Source: Adenanthera pavonina | Lineage: Eukaryota > Streptophyta > Magnoliopsida > Fabales > Fabaceae | Length of the DNA: 64,000 nucleotides | Direction of reading: 5' to 3' | Assembly: GCA_026686845.1 (NCBI GenBank) | Contig: JAIVEN010000020.1 | Span: forward strand, 6,103,501-6,167,500 | In this document: positions 24,298 to 35,961 of the stretch, in pieces | Numbering within the stretch: position 1 is the first letter of the stretch | Layout of the letters: every line of letters starts with the position of its first letter | Translations under genes and position numbers: made by a program | The notes under the pieces: model-generated | What the model was told of the DNA's origin: nothing | The model's input: only the letters and a program-made list of their open reading frames with translations | Databases searched by the model: none

Positions 24298-25727
24298 AAT
24301 TTTGAAATCAGCAGATCTCGAGACCCCTTTGAAGAATTGTAAAAAGGAAATCTTTCACGTTTATGTCGACTCAGCAAGAGAAAAGATTCACGAAACAGTT
24401 GACAATCTTGGGCCAAAGAGAATACGATAGCTATGATATGAAGACTGCGTCCAGAACCGTAATAAGATAAATCACAAAAAAGAAGCACATTCCAAGCAAG
24501 ACGCTGAAGAAATTGAGAATTAGCTTACAACTTAAAAATCAACAAATTAAGAAAACTCAAGACGCTATTTGAACTGAAGAACGGTGAATCAAATCCTTCA
24601 ATTTCTTCTCGCTTCAACCAGTGGGAAGGAGATTCACGAGATTGTTGATAAGCTTGAGCCAGACAGGATATCTGATTAATCAAACCGATTTGCTCGAGCT
24701 ACTCATGATAATGACTTCGGAGACTACCATGGCTTATAAATTTTTCTCAAATTCATTTTAAAAACAAATAAGTTTAATAATGTTAAGTTATTTTCCATAG
24801 TTGGAGCTGTTCGAATTATAATTTTAATATTAAAAAATATAGCCATCTATATTCTACAGTATTTATTGAATCACTAATCTAAAATTTTTATAAGATCTCA
24901 CATTATTTTATTTTTAAAAAAAATATTTAAGATGTCATTTTGATAAATAATATCTTTTTTAAAACGGATGTGTGTGTGTATATATAACTTTAATTTAACT
25001 GGATTCAAACTCATATTTATCAGTTTTAGATGTAACCCTAATATCATTAAAACAAATTCAGTGCTTAGCAGATTTAAATTCTTGAGAAGGTAATTATATA
25101 TAATTAAATTTTTTTTATCACTTTTTTAACCCAAGTCATCAATGTTTTTTATCAATCGTAACTTCTGTAAGGTAACTAATAATCAAATAAAGCCGAAAAA
25201 GTTATCACTCCAATGGGACAATGAATTTTGTTTTACTTTGTTTTTACATATAAAAAAGAACAAAATAAAACAAAAAAACCAAAAGACATAACGTTGAAAC
25301 TTTTTGTGGCAAGAAAAAATGTACCTTCTAAATTTTTGGAAAAAGAATATAAAACTCTGTCTTTTGTGATTAAAAAAACGTTTGGGTAGCCGTAGCAACA
25401 TATATTTGCCTTGTACCCCCAAATAAATACGTATAGCGATAATGTCTTGTACCTGTAAGTGTGATTATTAGTTAGATAATAATAGTAAAATTCTTAATCC
25501 TGTATTTAGTTGGAGAGATTTGGAGGGAATGAAAGAAGAGTGAAAATTAAATTTTTGTTTTGTTTGGTTTAATAAATAGGAAGAAAGGGGAAGAAAAATC
25601 CGAGGACTTATTTGATAATGTTTTCTATTTTCTTGTTCTCAAAATAGTTTTATAAATGTTATATATAATTAAATTTTTCTTGTCATTTTTTTAATACAAG
25701 TCATCAACTTTTTTAATCAACCATTTG

Positions 25728-25927
25728 ATTTGAGGGATTTTAGAGGGTAGGCTGGGAAAATTTTTTTATTTTTTTTATTTTAAACTGAATAAGAAAAATA
25801 AGTATTTTTCACCATATCTCTTTCCTTTCTTTCTGTCTAAAAATGAGAGAAAAAGTGCTTCATTTTTTTATTTAATTTAAAAAAAATAAAATGAAAAAAT
25901 TTTTCTAACCTCCAAAATCACTCAAAT
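25728..25927. mobile_element. Foldback MITE, about 200 bp
   Basis: Left end ATTTGAGGGATTTTAGAGGG, right end (inverted) ATTTGAGTGATTTTGGAGGT; the pairing continues into A/T-rich stems. It interrupts the second copy of the local duplication, so it inserted after that duplication. It has no coding capacity. Confidence 0.65.
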
Positions 25928-26174
25928 AAAAGGAAAGGTAAGTAATAATCAAATAAAGGCGAAAAAGTTATCGCTCCAAGGGGACAATGAATTTTGTTTT
26001 TTCAGATAAAAAAAGAACAAAATAAAAAAAAGGAAAAGACATAACCTTGTACCTTTTTGTGGCAAGAAAAAAATGCACCTTTTAAATATGTAGGGAGCCG
26101 TAGCAAAGTATAATTGTCCAAATAAATCCGTACGGAAATAATGACTTCTTCCTCTAAGTGTGATTATTAGTTAC

Positions 26175-26218
<44 letters not shown>
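26175..26218. repeat. (ATA)n microsatellite
   Basis: About fourteen uninterrupted trinucleotide units, likely polymorphic. It lies at the right end of the second copy of the local duplication. Confidence 0.95.
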
Positions 26219-27136
26219 TCTTAACCTTGGAAAGATTTGAGAGGAGGAGATAAGAAAAATCTCGATCTTCTTTCTTTTAATTCAATAAATAAAAAGGAAA
26301 GGGCCCCTCCTACCCTCCTCCTCCAAAAGTAAAAGAAGTGAGGAGAAAAATAAGTAATTCTCTTATCTCCTCCTCCCTCTGCTCCAATATATTTAAATAA
26401 GAAAAATTTAAAATTTTTATTTTTCTCTCTTTTCCCCCTCCCTTCTCTTTCACCATTTAAATTTCTTCCACTCTCTCCCTTTCTTTCCATTAAGATTCCT
26501 TCATTTTCCTCTCCCCCATTAAACTAAACATAGCTGATGATTGATTTTGGAGATGATCTCATTTTTCTTTTAAAAAACTGAAATAATTAATGGGTATAAC
26601 CTATGTAAGTACGTTACATTTAATGCCACTTCCTTTTGGTTGGATTGGTTGAAATTAAGGTCAGGAATTCTATTACCAAGTTAAGTACATTTGAAAAGAG
26701 TTTCATGACAAATGAGATGAAATTTCTTATAATTAAACTTTCTATGAATTAAAGATAGTTTTTGCACAGAATCATTTTCTTCCTTTCTTTTTCTTTTTTT
26801 CATTTTCCTAGAAAAATGGTTCTTCCTTAGTCCCTACCAAACATCCCATTGATAATTTCCATTGATGGAAAGTGTTGAATCTATAGTAAATTACCGTTTT
26901 TTTGGGTAAAAACATATTTAAAGATAAAACAATATGGCAATGTAACAAAAAAAAAGAGCTGGCAATGCGGAAAAAAATGTAATGTGGTGCAATGTAATAA
27001 TTATTATTAAATTTTGTTTGGTACATCATATAAATTAAATTTTATATTTTCGTAAATTAAATAAAATAATATTAAAATGATTAAAATGTCCTAACTAAAT
27101 TTTATACTACTAAAATAATATTAAAAAGGTACAAAT

Positions 27137-27172
27137 GGGGAAGGATGGGGATGGGGATGGGGATGGGGATGG
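27137..27172 (+). repeat. GGGGAT tandem run, G-quadruplex candidate
   Basis: Five GGGG runs separated by two to six bases on the plus strand, four of them in a perfect GGGGAT repeat. This satisfies the usual intramolecular quadruplex pattern. No adjacent gene was found. Confidence 0.8.
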
Positions 27173-29316
27173 TGGTGTCGGAAGAAGAATGAAGGCCAGT
27201 GGCGGACACAGTATATAATTTAAGGCCAGGTCTAATAAAAAGATCCCTTCTTTTTGTGTCTCACCATTTTATTTTTATTTTTGTTTTTGCTTATCTAAAT
27301 AAATCCACCTTATTGTATATAGTGATTGAAAATGCTAGCTGAGGAATTCGTTAATAATAAAAAGGCCTGCAATTTTCAAGCTAATTAGGAATATATAGTT
27401 TGATTTCTATTCTCAAAAACAGTTCTGTTTTATTTTTATTTTTTAAAAACAAAAAGAAAAACTTGTTTGGCAATATTGTTTTCTATTTTTTCGTTTTGAA
27501 AATTTGTTTTTATTTTCTGTTTTAAAAAGGAAGAAAAGAGTACAGCCTTGGATTATTTTTCTTCTCTATTTCTATTTTCTATTCTTAAAACAGGCAAAAG
27601 GCAGAGAATAGCCTGTTTTCATTATTATTATTATTATTATCTCTCAATATTTCTTGTCTACAAAATTCTCATAGCTTGCCTTTGCTTATATTTGAGTTTT
27701 ATTTTTTTAAAAATCAATTTCTTTAGTTATATTCTTGCCTATAGTGATTATAATCCTTTGAATTATTGCACGTGGGTGGCGGATTCTCTACCGTCTTTGT
27801 CTTGTGGTGATGTCAAATATAATTGTTTAAATATGTTGTAGTATTAAAAATTTTATTATACACTAATTCTTTATAGTTAGAACACCAAATGAAGGACCCG
27901 GATGCTTCATCTCGCTCAACATGAGAAAGTAAAATAAATTTAATGGCTCAATATTAAGCCCAGCCTGTTAATTCAGGCTTGGGCTCGGGCTTGATTTAGA
28001 ATTGGGCCAGATCGTGTAATTTCATTTCTATTTTTAATGGACTGATTGAAACCCTTGATTTGTTTTCATTTGTTGGTTATAGTTGTTTTTTTTTTGGTTG
28101 AACTGTCAGCAATTATTGTACAGTGACGTTAGATCCCTCAAATTAACTTTGGATGACACTTTTTGGGGACGGCGAATAAAAAATATGAATCTCATCTTTA
28201 TTTATTTATATATTTGGCTCAGTAAATTTACGAAATTGGACAAAATTACTTAATGCAAGTGTTTGAACATATCTCATAACCTGTTTAATCACATTTATTT
28301 CCCAACGATATGGGAATCTTTGTCATCTAATCACTTCTCTCTGTCTCTGAATTGAAAAAATTTCAAAATTTTACTTCATTTTTATTCAGTATATACTATT
28401 TTTATCCCTATTATAAATTATTTTTAATTATTTTACACATACCAATAAATACTATTAAAAGTAGTTAAAAATTTTTAATTTAGCAAGATTTACCATATCT
28501 CTTTTTTTTTTTTTACCAAAAATATAGAGTACATTAATAATATCAAGACAAAGTAGCCATATCTCTTACTTTTGTTTAATAAGGAGCAAATATGTAAATA
28601 ACTATTGAGTGAATAATTGATGTTGCTTTTTTTTTGGGACCTGAAACAATGGGATGGTACTTTGAATGTTTAAAAGTGTGTTCATGCTTATTTTGAAGTC
28701 GGCACAATTCACAAACCCAGTTACATAAGCATTATGCAAACAAAAATGACAAAATTCAGTGTATATTACAAGTAAATAACGACCATACCTTTAGACTGAA
28801 ACTTTACATCTTTTCACATTCTTTAGACTGAATAATGTTCAATGTTTATGAAGAGAAAGACAATAAATGTCAAATCTACTTTAGTAGATTCTGTGTCTTT
28901 CTTCCTTTCAGTTCCTTAGAAAAACTGAGAAAATCAATTGCAACAATTAAAGGGTAATCACTTCACAGTCCCTATCTAATTATTCAAAACAGAGTACATT
29001 ATACTGGCACTGGTTTACAAATGATTCAAAACAGAGTAACAGTAATCGGAACAATAAAGGATTGATTTCGTTGGTTAATCACTGCTGTTTATTTAGAAAA
29101 AAGAGGAAGAGAATTTAGTAAGAGGGGAAAATTGCCAGATCAATCACAAGAATTTTGTACAGATCACAAACTCCTATGAATTCTGGGTAAGAAAAAATAC
29201 TCCCAGATCAGATTAACCCTAGCAAAATACAACAAACTGAAATTCTTTCTTTCACTATATACGCACAAATATTTTTCAAAAATCCAATCAATTAGTGAAT
29301 TGATTACTAGCTAATT

Positions 29317-29751
29317 CTAGGAAAGATGAATCCCACCCAAAATGTGCTTACACAGCTCCACCAAATGGAACAAAAGAAAAGCCGATGAAGTAGGCGCACT
29401 GATCGCAAGCAAGGCAATCATCCCCAAGGCCAAGCTTGGCCTCGTGTTCATCAGCTGCGTCTGCAACACTCCCAAAGCCTCACAGATCATGGAGTCATAG
29501 CTCGTGTAGTACCGCTTCTCCCAATCCATCCACTCCGCCGGCGGCTCGTAGTTCTTCTCAATCATCTTCATCTCGTGGATTCTCTTCCTCAGAACAATCA
29601 TGTTCTCGTCCACCAATCTCCCGCCGAAATTCTGATCCGCCGCCTCTCTCCTCCTCGCCAGGACGCTAGTTTTCTGGCGGCTGAAGCTCGGCCTCGAATT
29701 CGAATCCGGAATTGAGAAGAATGAGGGAGAATTTAGCGAAACGGATTGCAT
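29317..29751 (-). CDS. Small plant-specific membrane protein of unknown function, copy A1
   Basis: 144 residues. The first 40 are Ser/Arg-rich without acidic residues until position 37, like a plastid transit peptide. A conserved central block follows: GGRLVDENMIVLRKRIHEMK, then EPPAEWMDWEKRYYTSYDSM, then ICEALGVLQTQLMNTRPSLA. One hydrophobic segment near the C-terminus (ALGMIALLAISAPTSSAFLL) could span a membrane. I believe Arabidopsis At2g01300/At1g15010 belong to this family, from memory. Its function is not known to me. Single exon; the start is the ATG at 29751. Copy A2 is about 90% identical in protein, and B1 is a more distant paralogue transcribed away from it. Confidence 0.85.
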   Translation of the reverse strand: MQSVSLNSPSFFSIPDSNSRPSFSRQKTSVLARRREAADQNFGGRLVDENMIVLRKRIHEMKMIEKNYEPPAEWMDWEKRYYTSYDSMICEALGVLQTQLMNTRPSLALGMIALLAISAPTSSAFLLFHLVELCKHILGGIHLS

Positions 29752-29890
29752 TTTGATGGGAATTTCAGATCTATAAATTAACAAGGGTTTTGAGAAAAAG
29801 GGAAATTGTACGATCGATTTGAGGGATATGTAGGGTTTTGAGGAGAGGAATGAATGTAATGTGATGTGTTATATGGACGAAGAATCTGGT

Positions 29891-29897
29891 TTATATA
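29891..29897 (-). promoter_or_regulatory. TATA box of gene A1
   Basis: TATATAA on the minus strand, 140 bp upstream of the A1 start codon and kept in copy A2 at 38634-38640. Conservation between the duplicates supports it. Confidence 0.6.
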
Positions 29898-29969
29898 GGG
29901 TCTGAATGAGGGAAGGAGATTGGAGAGAAAAATAAAAAATAAAATAAAATAATAAAATAACAATTAGGA

Positions 29970-29975
29970 CACGTG
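29970..29975. promoter_or_regulatory. G-box CACGTG upstream of gene A1
   Basis: A perfect palindromic G-box, about 75 bp upstream of the A1 TATA box, the site bound by bZIP and bHLH factors in plants. The aligned position in copy A2 (about 38707) reads TATGTG, so the palindrome is lost there. A further shared block at 30040-30085 contains TGACG and GACGTGTG motifs in both copies. Confidence 0.5.
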
Positions 29976-31189
29976 ATCGGAGGAAGCATCTTCTAGATAA
30001 AGCAAAGGAATGTGGCGAACGCGTGTTTGTTTTGCATGACGTTTCAGAAGGGTGCCATTTGTCAAAGCCAAAAAGCGACGTGTGTGAGCCAGAATCTCAA
30101 GTAGGAATTACGTGCGGTCAGTGCATGAATCTACCGGTTTCTAAATTTTATATTTTATTTTATTTTTCAGATGCAAATTTGTTTTAAAATTTGGTCTTTT
30201 TTTGTTTCATTACGATATATTTTTTAATTTTAATTTAATCATTTAATTTATAAAAACCTCTCAAACTTTTTCTCTTTTTAGTATTATCACGTCATTATGT
30301 AATAAAGTTATCCTAGTTAATGTTAGTTAAAAAAAATAAAAGACTTATTATTGTTGATTGAAATAAGTCAAATTTAAATATTGTCAAATTCATATAGAAT
30401 ATTTTTTCCAATATTGATTTTTTTATTTATAATTAAGGTTTAAGATCGAGACCTTAAGTCCAAGTATTATTTGTAATTTGATACTTTTTAGGAAATATTA
30501 AAATAACCAATCAATGTAAATTAATTATAACATACTATACCAGATATTTATAAATTATAAAATATCAATATTGTTCATTTGTTTGAACTTTTTTCATATT
30601 CTGTGTTTTTATTCCTTTAATATTTCTTCATATATTTTAATAAAATTTTTAAGTGTTAGAAAGATTAAAAAGATCTTTTATAAAATTTAAGTTATTATCT
30701 CTCGTGCATATGATAAAAAATATCTAGTTTTATGAAATTAAGAGACTAAAGTTTCAAACAAAAATAAAACTTCAGGTGCGCACTTTTGTCTCTTTGTATA
30801 TGGTAGGGGAAATGAATCAGAAGTAGATTTTCTATGGCAATAAACCATAAAAATAAAATAAAACAATAATATATATCTAATTTATTTTTCACTTTTACTC
30901 ATTTTTTCTTTATTTTTTAAATACATATAAAATAAAATACTTTGCTTATTAAATATAAGCGATCCAAATCCAATTTAAACCTGATGAGAATATATGTCCT
31001 TAATTTTTTTCTAAAATTGAATTAATGTAAATTAAAAAATATATATATATATTATATAATATTCACTTAAACAGTTGATTATACTAAAATCCTATCTATG
31101 ATTCTTTCAAGAAAGTTGAAATAGTCGAAATTAATAAAAATAATAAAAATTATGGGATGGGATGGTTATGCGAAGGAGGGGAACATTAC

Positions 31190-31270
31190 CCGAAAGGAAG
31201 TGGCGGTCAGCTGAGGGCAAGTGCTGCCGACAAGCTAGGTCCCTACCTGACACGGACGGCGCTAATCTAA
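31190..31270. other. GC-rich island conserved between the duplication units (unit 1)
   Basis: Shares TGGCGGTCAG, TGAGGGCAAGTG, CCGACAAG and GGACGGCGCTA with 39830-39910, in an otherwise AT-rich intergenic region between genes A and B. No open reading frame or RNA fold was recognised. It may be a shared regulatory site or the remains of something older. Confidence 0.55.
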
Positions 31271-33204
31271 TAATCTAATCTATTAATAATAATCAGATTC
31301 TCCTCCTCTTCACGATAAACATTAAAATATACTATAATAATACTATTTTAAATTAAATTATTGGTTAGTGATTTTTTTATTCTTTAATAATAGAGACAAT
31401 TAACGGTTTTGTTGGTTCCTTTAAATCTATTCCAATCGATAATTGAACTTTTCAATTATTTTTTTATTATTAATTAAAAATTATTATATTCAATTCTAAT
31501 TATTTTACACTTAGTACACTCATTCAAAAAGTCTGTCGCTCTACTTAATGCTTGATTCAAATTATGATACAGGCTATGTGTTTTTAACTCTAAATATTAT
31601 TGTTGGTAAAAAAAAAACTCTAAGTATTACTACTTCATTGAGGGTGGGGTTTAATTAATTTCTACAATGTTGAAAAGTGTTCATGAATGAATGAGTGTAA
31701 ATAAATAAGATATTTCACTATTTGGGCACCAATAGCATTAATTAGACAATTTTCTACGCTTACTTATATGGCATTATCTTCCTCTTTCAACCATCATGTA
31801 CCATGTATTGTTAACTAGTCCATATTTGAGGATTATTGAACTCTATTTTTTTCATACATTTTTCATAAAAAGGAAAAAAAAAGTAACAGCAATTCGATGC
31901 ATCACAATTAAATAATTAATGTATTACATTAAGACAATATCTTTTGTCTGTATAAAAAAAAGACAATATCTTTTGTCATTATAATTCTTTTCATAAAAGA
32001 GTTTAGATGAATTGAATATTTGAGAGACCTACATATTACTCACGGATAGAGTAAACTTTTAATATATTACTTTTTTTTGTTATTACTATTTTTAATCACG
32101 AGAATAACTTGTTTTAAACAAATGACAATCTTGGCACATGTCATACATGAGAAGGAGCTAGTAATCGAATTTGAAGATAATTTAGCAATTTTCTCATTTC
32201 TTTTGGCATATGGTGAGCCCCCTTTTTATTTGAAAAGATTATTCTCGTATTTGTTTTTTGTTTTGAATTGGAACAAAATATTATATAATTCATCCACACC
32301 TACAGATTAGGATCAATCAACTTTTTTCACAAATGTTACCAATAGAGACCCCCTTATTTTTCTTATTTGCTATTCTAATAAGTAGATTTGAAATTATTAA
32401 TGTCATTTATTAAATTTACGGCAATCCATTTTATTCAAACATACTCTCCCCGTTTCTTTTTCTTATGACGTATAAAGTTTTAACACACAAATTAAGAAAT
32501 ACAATTAAAGTGTTAGAATTTATTTTAAATTTTCTAACATATCTTTCAATAAATAAATAAATAAATAAAAACGAGCCATTAATAACTTTTTTACTTATAA
32601 AAGGTCAAATAAGGAAATAATTGAAAAAATAGTAATTAATATTGTTTTCGAATTTAAAAATGATAAATAAATATAAATAAAAAAATTTTGTTTAAAAGTG
32701 AGAGTTAAAAATCAAAGAAACAGAGGGAGAAAACTCATTCGTGTGACTTAGGTTCCATATAATGAATGAGAAACATATCAAGTTGATTCTACTGTTTTTG
32801 GAGTGCATGTACCTTAAAAGATCATGCTTGAATTTGAATTCCCGTTGCATGTACAGTGCAATGCAGGGGTACTTACTATTTTAGTAATATATATATATAT
32901 ATATATACACACATAATAAGGAAAATTGGAAAACACGCAAAGGAGCCGCTTTTCAAGTTTCGTAGAACTTGTAATTCAACAAATCACTTCAACCACCAAA
33001 AGTTGAGAGATTGAGTGTGAGATTTGTATGAAATTGGAGGCACCCCCATACGTCCCCTCTTTCTCCGAATCCCACTCAATCATTCGTGATTTATCTCTAC
33101 GCGTCAATTCACAAACACGTCCCTTATTATTAATTTTCTCTTTAAAATCTCATCCCTCACACTCTTTCTTTCATGCATCAGAGGTTTTCACGTTCAAGAA
33201 AAAC

Positions 33205-33735
33205 ATGTCACCGTCATCATCGTCCTTGTCTTCTCTTTCTCTTCTCCCTCCTTCACGCCCCACAAGACTGGCGTCGTTTGTTCCAAACATGTTTTTCACA
33301 ACCAATATGATGATTATCAATTCTGGGAGAAGGAGAAGAAGAAGAAGAAGGTTGATCAGTATTTGTGCATCACAGAGGGATTCTTCTTCTTATGGCCACC
33401 ATTACGATGGGAAGCTGGTGGATGAAAGCATCATTGTTCTTCGCATGCGGATTCGTGAGATGCTGATCAAAGAGATGAAGAAGGAGAAGGAGTTGAATGA
33501 GATCAATGGAGGAGGAGGTTGGATGGAGTGGGAGAGAAGGTACTCGGAAGAGAGTTATGGTTCAGATGTGTGTGAGGCTGTGGGGTTCTTGCAGACTGTG
33601 TTAATGGAGACAAGGCCTTGTTTGGCTCTGGGGATTCTGGTTTCGGCTTTTATGAGTGTTTCGGTTTCAATGTCTCTCTTTGTGTTTCATTTGGTGTGGT
33701 TGGCAAAGGAGATCTTCATGTCAATCCATGTCTAG
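33205..33735 (+). CDS. Small plant-specific membrane protein of unknown function, copy B1
   Basis: 176 residues from the chosen ATG. The N-terminus is Ser-rich then Arg-rich (a run of seven Arg in a GRRRRRRRL context), like a plastid transit peptide. The family core follows: GKLVDESIIVLRMRIREM, GGGWMEWERRYSEESYGS, DVCEAVGFLQTVLMETRPCL. A C-terminal hydrophobic helix follows (ALGILVSAFMSVSVSMSLFV). It is a diverged paralogue of A1/A2. The open frame extends to an ATG at 33028, but that part has no family similarity and in unit 2 the region is rearranged, so I prefer 33205. It is transcribed divergently from A1, about 3.4 kb away. Confidence 0.75.
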   Translation: MSPSSSSLSSLSLLPPSRPTRLASFVPNMFFTTNMMIINSGRRRRRRRRLISICASQRDSSSYGHHYDGKLVDESIIVLRMRIREMLIKEMKKEKELNEINGGGGWMEWERRYSEESYGSDVCEAVGFLQTVLMETRPCLALGILVSAFMSVSVSMSLFVFHLVWLAKEIFMSIHV

Positions 33736-35044
33736 TTTACGATTTAATTAATTTCTTATCCTTTTTAATTAATCTAGAGCTTACGTTTTTGCATTTAAGA
33801 TGAAAATTATTAATGAATTCTTATCATTCATATAATTTAGAAAATTTACATATTTTTCTTTAATAAATTTAGACTATTCAGAATGAGTGAATAATTAAAT
33901 TTATTTGAACTGATGAATATTATTTCCTTAATTTGCCTAAAATTATAAAGATCTTTAGATATCAATATACTTCTTCTGATCCATATTATAATATATTTTG
34001 TATGAGAAATTTTTGATTTAAAATATAGGGTATTGGATATTTTTTTCCCATTTTAACCCTGTCTTAAATGATTCATTTCTCTTCATTTATAACCTTATAA
34101 TAATAATAATAGAATGAGATATTTAATAAAGATAAAATAGAAAATGTAGGTACTTCTTACATTAATTTTAATTAAAAAAATAATTTTTTAATATATATAT
34201 ATAATTAATATAAAATACTTTACCATGTGCGTCAGAAAAAATAACATTTATAGTATACACACGCATTATAAAATCATAAAATTGGTGTGGCGACATTACC
34301 CTTACTCAAACAATATTAAATTCCTTTCATTTGACCCCAAGTATCATTCTTCTGACATTATTCCAACACCTATACACACATTATAAAATCATAAAGAGAC
34401 AAATATTTCTTGACTCAAACTCTGTAGCACGTTGGCCGAACCACCGAAGAGGAAAATTATGTATAACGTCAGTATGAGTTTAACGGCCTTACCTAAATTA
34501 AATTAAATTCCTCTCTCTTGACCCAACTATCATTGAACCTTTGGTTCTGTTTAGCATGCTACTACGTCATGAGAAAGGAATTCTGTAAGAATTGAAATAT
34601 TTAATATTGTTTATATATTAATTATTTAATTATTATTATTTCTGTTAGTTTTTATTTCATTTCATTTAACGTAATTAATCAATTCCAAAACTGCATTTGT
34701 GGTCAAATATTATAATAAGAGTATGCAGGAATCCCGCAACCGACCCTGCCGTTCCAGCAATGTGGCGGTGTCTTCTGTCCACCTTCTCCAAATCAAACAC
34801 ACACACATCAATAAATGAAGTGTAGATTGTTATACAAAATGTGTAAAATGCATGATGTAAAAAAAGAAAAATAATAATTAAACTGAATTATTAAAAATTT
34901 TTCTATACACAATATATGGAGTCAACCTTTTCTGTTATGTACATGAAATACAACAATGTACAATTGATCATATGTGAATATATCACGCACTATTAACCAA
35001 ACCAACTAACAGGAATATCAATATAAACCTTAAACCGCTTTATC

Positions 35045-35092
35045 ACATTGGTTAACACATTTGTCAAAAAAAAAAAACATTGGTTAACACAT
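35045..35092 (+). mobile_element. Minute retroposon stump: A-tract between 16 bp direct repeats
   Basis: ACATTGGTTAACACAT occurs perfectly at 35045-35060 and 35077-35092, separated only by TTTGTC plus an A-tract. This is what an almost completely 5'-truncated, target-primed retroposon insertion leaves: a target-site duplication around a poly(A) tail. A plain tandem slip is the alternative. Confidence 0.6.
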
Positions 35093-35961
35093 GAACATTC
35101 TCTACACCACTGATATAATCGGAAGATAATGAAGTTCATCCGTAAAATCTTGCATCAAATCATCGTCATTAGACATAAGAATGACCACAAATGCAAAATA
35201 CATTCCCAAATATTAATTGTCACTGATTGCATTCCATTCTGTTAACAAATCATCGTCGTCTAAAATAACTAATAAGGAAGGGGGCGCAAAGCATATACAT
35301 AACCAAAAAAAAAAAATTTAACAAATGATAAAAAAGGAAATAAAATTAAAAAAGGGATTGGAGTATATAAATATATATATACCTGATAATATCATCTGTC
35401 TGAAACGTCACAAGAAAATTGTTATATAAATTGCATTTACTAACTCCACACCATATGATTAGGGATTGATAACAGACATAAATAGATGATGGAAGAATTA
35501 CCTGATAATATCCTAAACATAAAATCGGAATCATCCGCATATCCTAAAAGCACCACATATTCCAAACAGACCATGAATCAGAACTTGGAAAGGCACACAA
35601 GCCTGTTTGATGGGTGTATATATATAACTCAAATAATATAATTCATTGATTGGAATAATGGCTAATCAAGCCATTCATAATTGATTATGCATTAATTATA
35701 TTTTAGAATTGATTGAATGATTATATGAGCCATCATCTTCCACATTAGAGCATAAGTCCAACGCATAATTTGGGACATAATTCAAAATAAAAGAATGAGA
35801 ATAAAAAACTGATTTAGCATTTAAAACAAATGAATGAGATTTAACTAGGATTACATGAATTGCTGACTAATCATGTGCCTCCATGTCATCAATCATTAAG
35901 TCAATTAGGGTGTATTCTAGTGACCTCTGCTTTTATACACACACATAGATGACACCAACTA

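Larger units (their letters stand above)
25090..26230. repeat. Local tandem duplication, second copy interrupted
   Basis: The block at 25090-25500 recurs as 25655-25725 plus 25937-26230. Shared landmarks are ATATATAATTAAATTTTT and CAAGTCATCAA at the left, AATAATCAAATAAAG followed by CGAAAAAGTTATC in the middle, and GTGTGATTATTAGTTA at the right. The copies differ by point changes and small indels. The gap in the second copy is the MITE at 25728-25927. The second copy's right end has grown an (ATA)n tract where the first has only a few units. Confidence 0.75.
24750..29039. other. Gene-free AT-rich stretch with local duplication and simple repeats
   Basis: No coding region supported on either strand. 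It holds the duplicated blocks at 25090-25500 and 25655-26230, a foldback MITE at 25728-25927, an (ATA)n microsatellite at about 26175-26218, and a G-run cluster at 27137-27172, each listed separately where informative. The rest is AT-rich. Confidence 0.5.
29040..34500. repeat. Segmental duplication, unit 1 (genes A1 and B1)
   Basis: About 5.4 kb that recurs at 37825-43210 in the same orientation and order. Matching landmarks include the sequence just left of gene A, both genes, the gene A promoter block (GGTGCCATTTGTCAAAGCCA), a GC-rich island (31190-31270), and the region right of gene B up to AAATTATGTATAACGTCA. Coding parts are most alike; the intergenic parts carry many small indels. Confidence 0.88.

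Noticed and set aside
29436..29669. Ser-rich plus-strand frame, with a similar one at 38198-38518
   Set aside because: Both are antisense to the A genes; conservation follows the A reading frame instead.
33028..33204. Longer N-terminus of gene B1 from the ATG at 33028
   Set aside because: The extra 59 residues have no family similarity and the matching region in unit 2 is rearranged; treated as leader.
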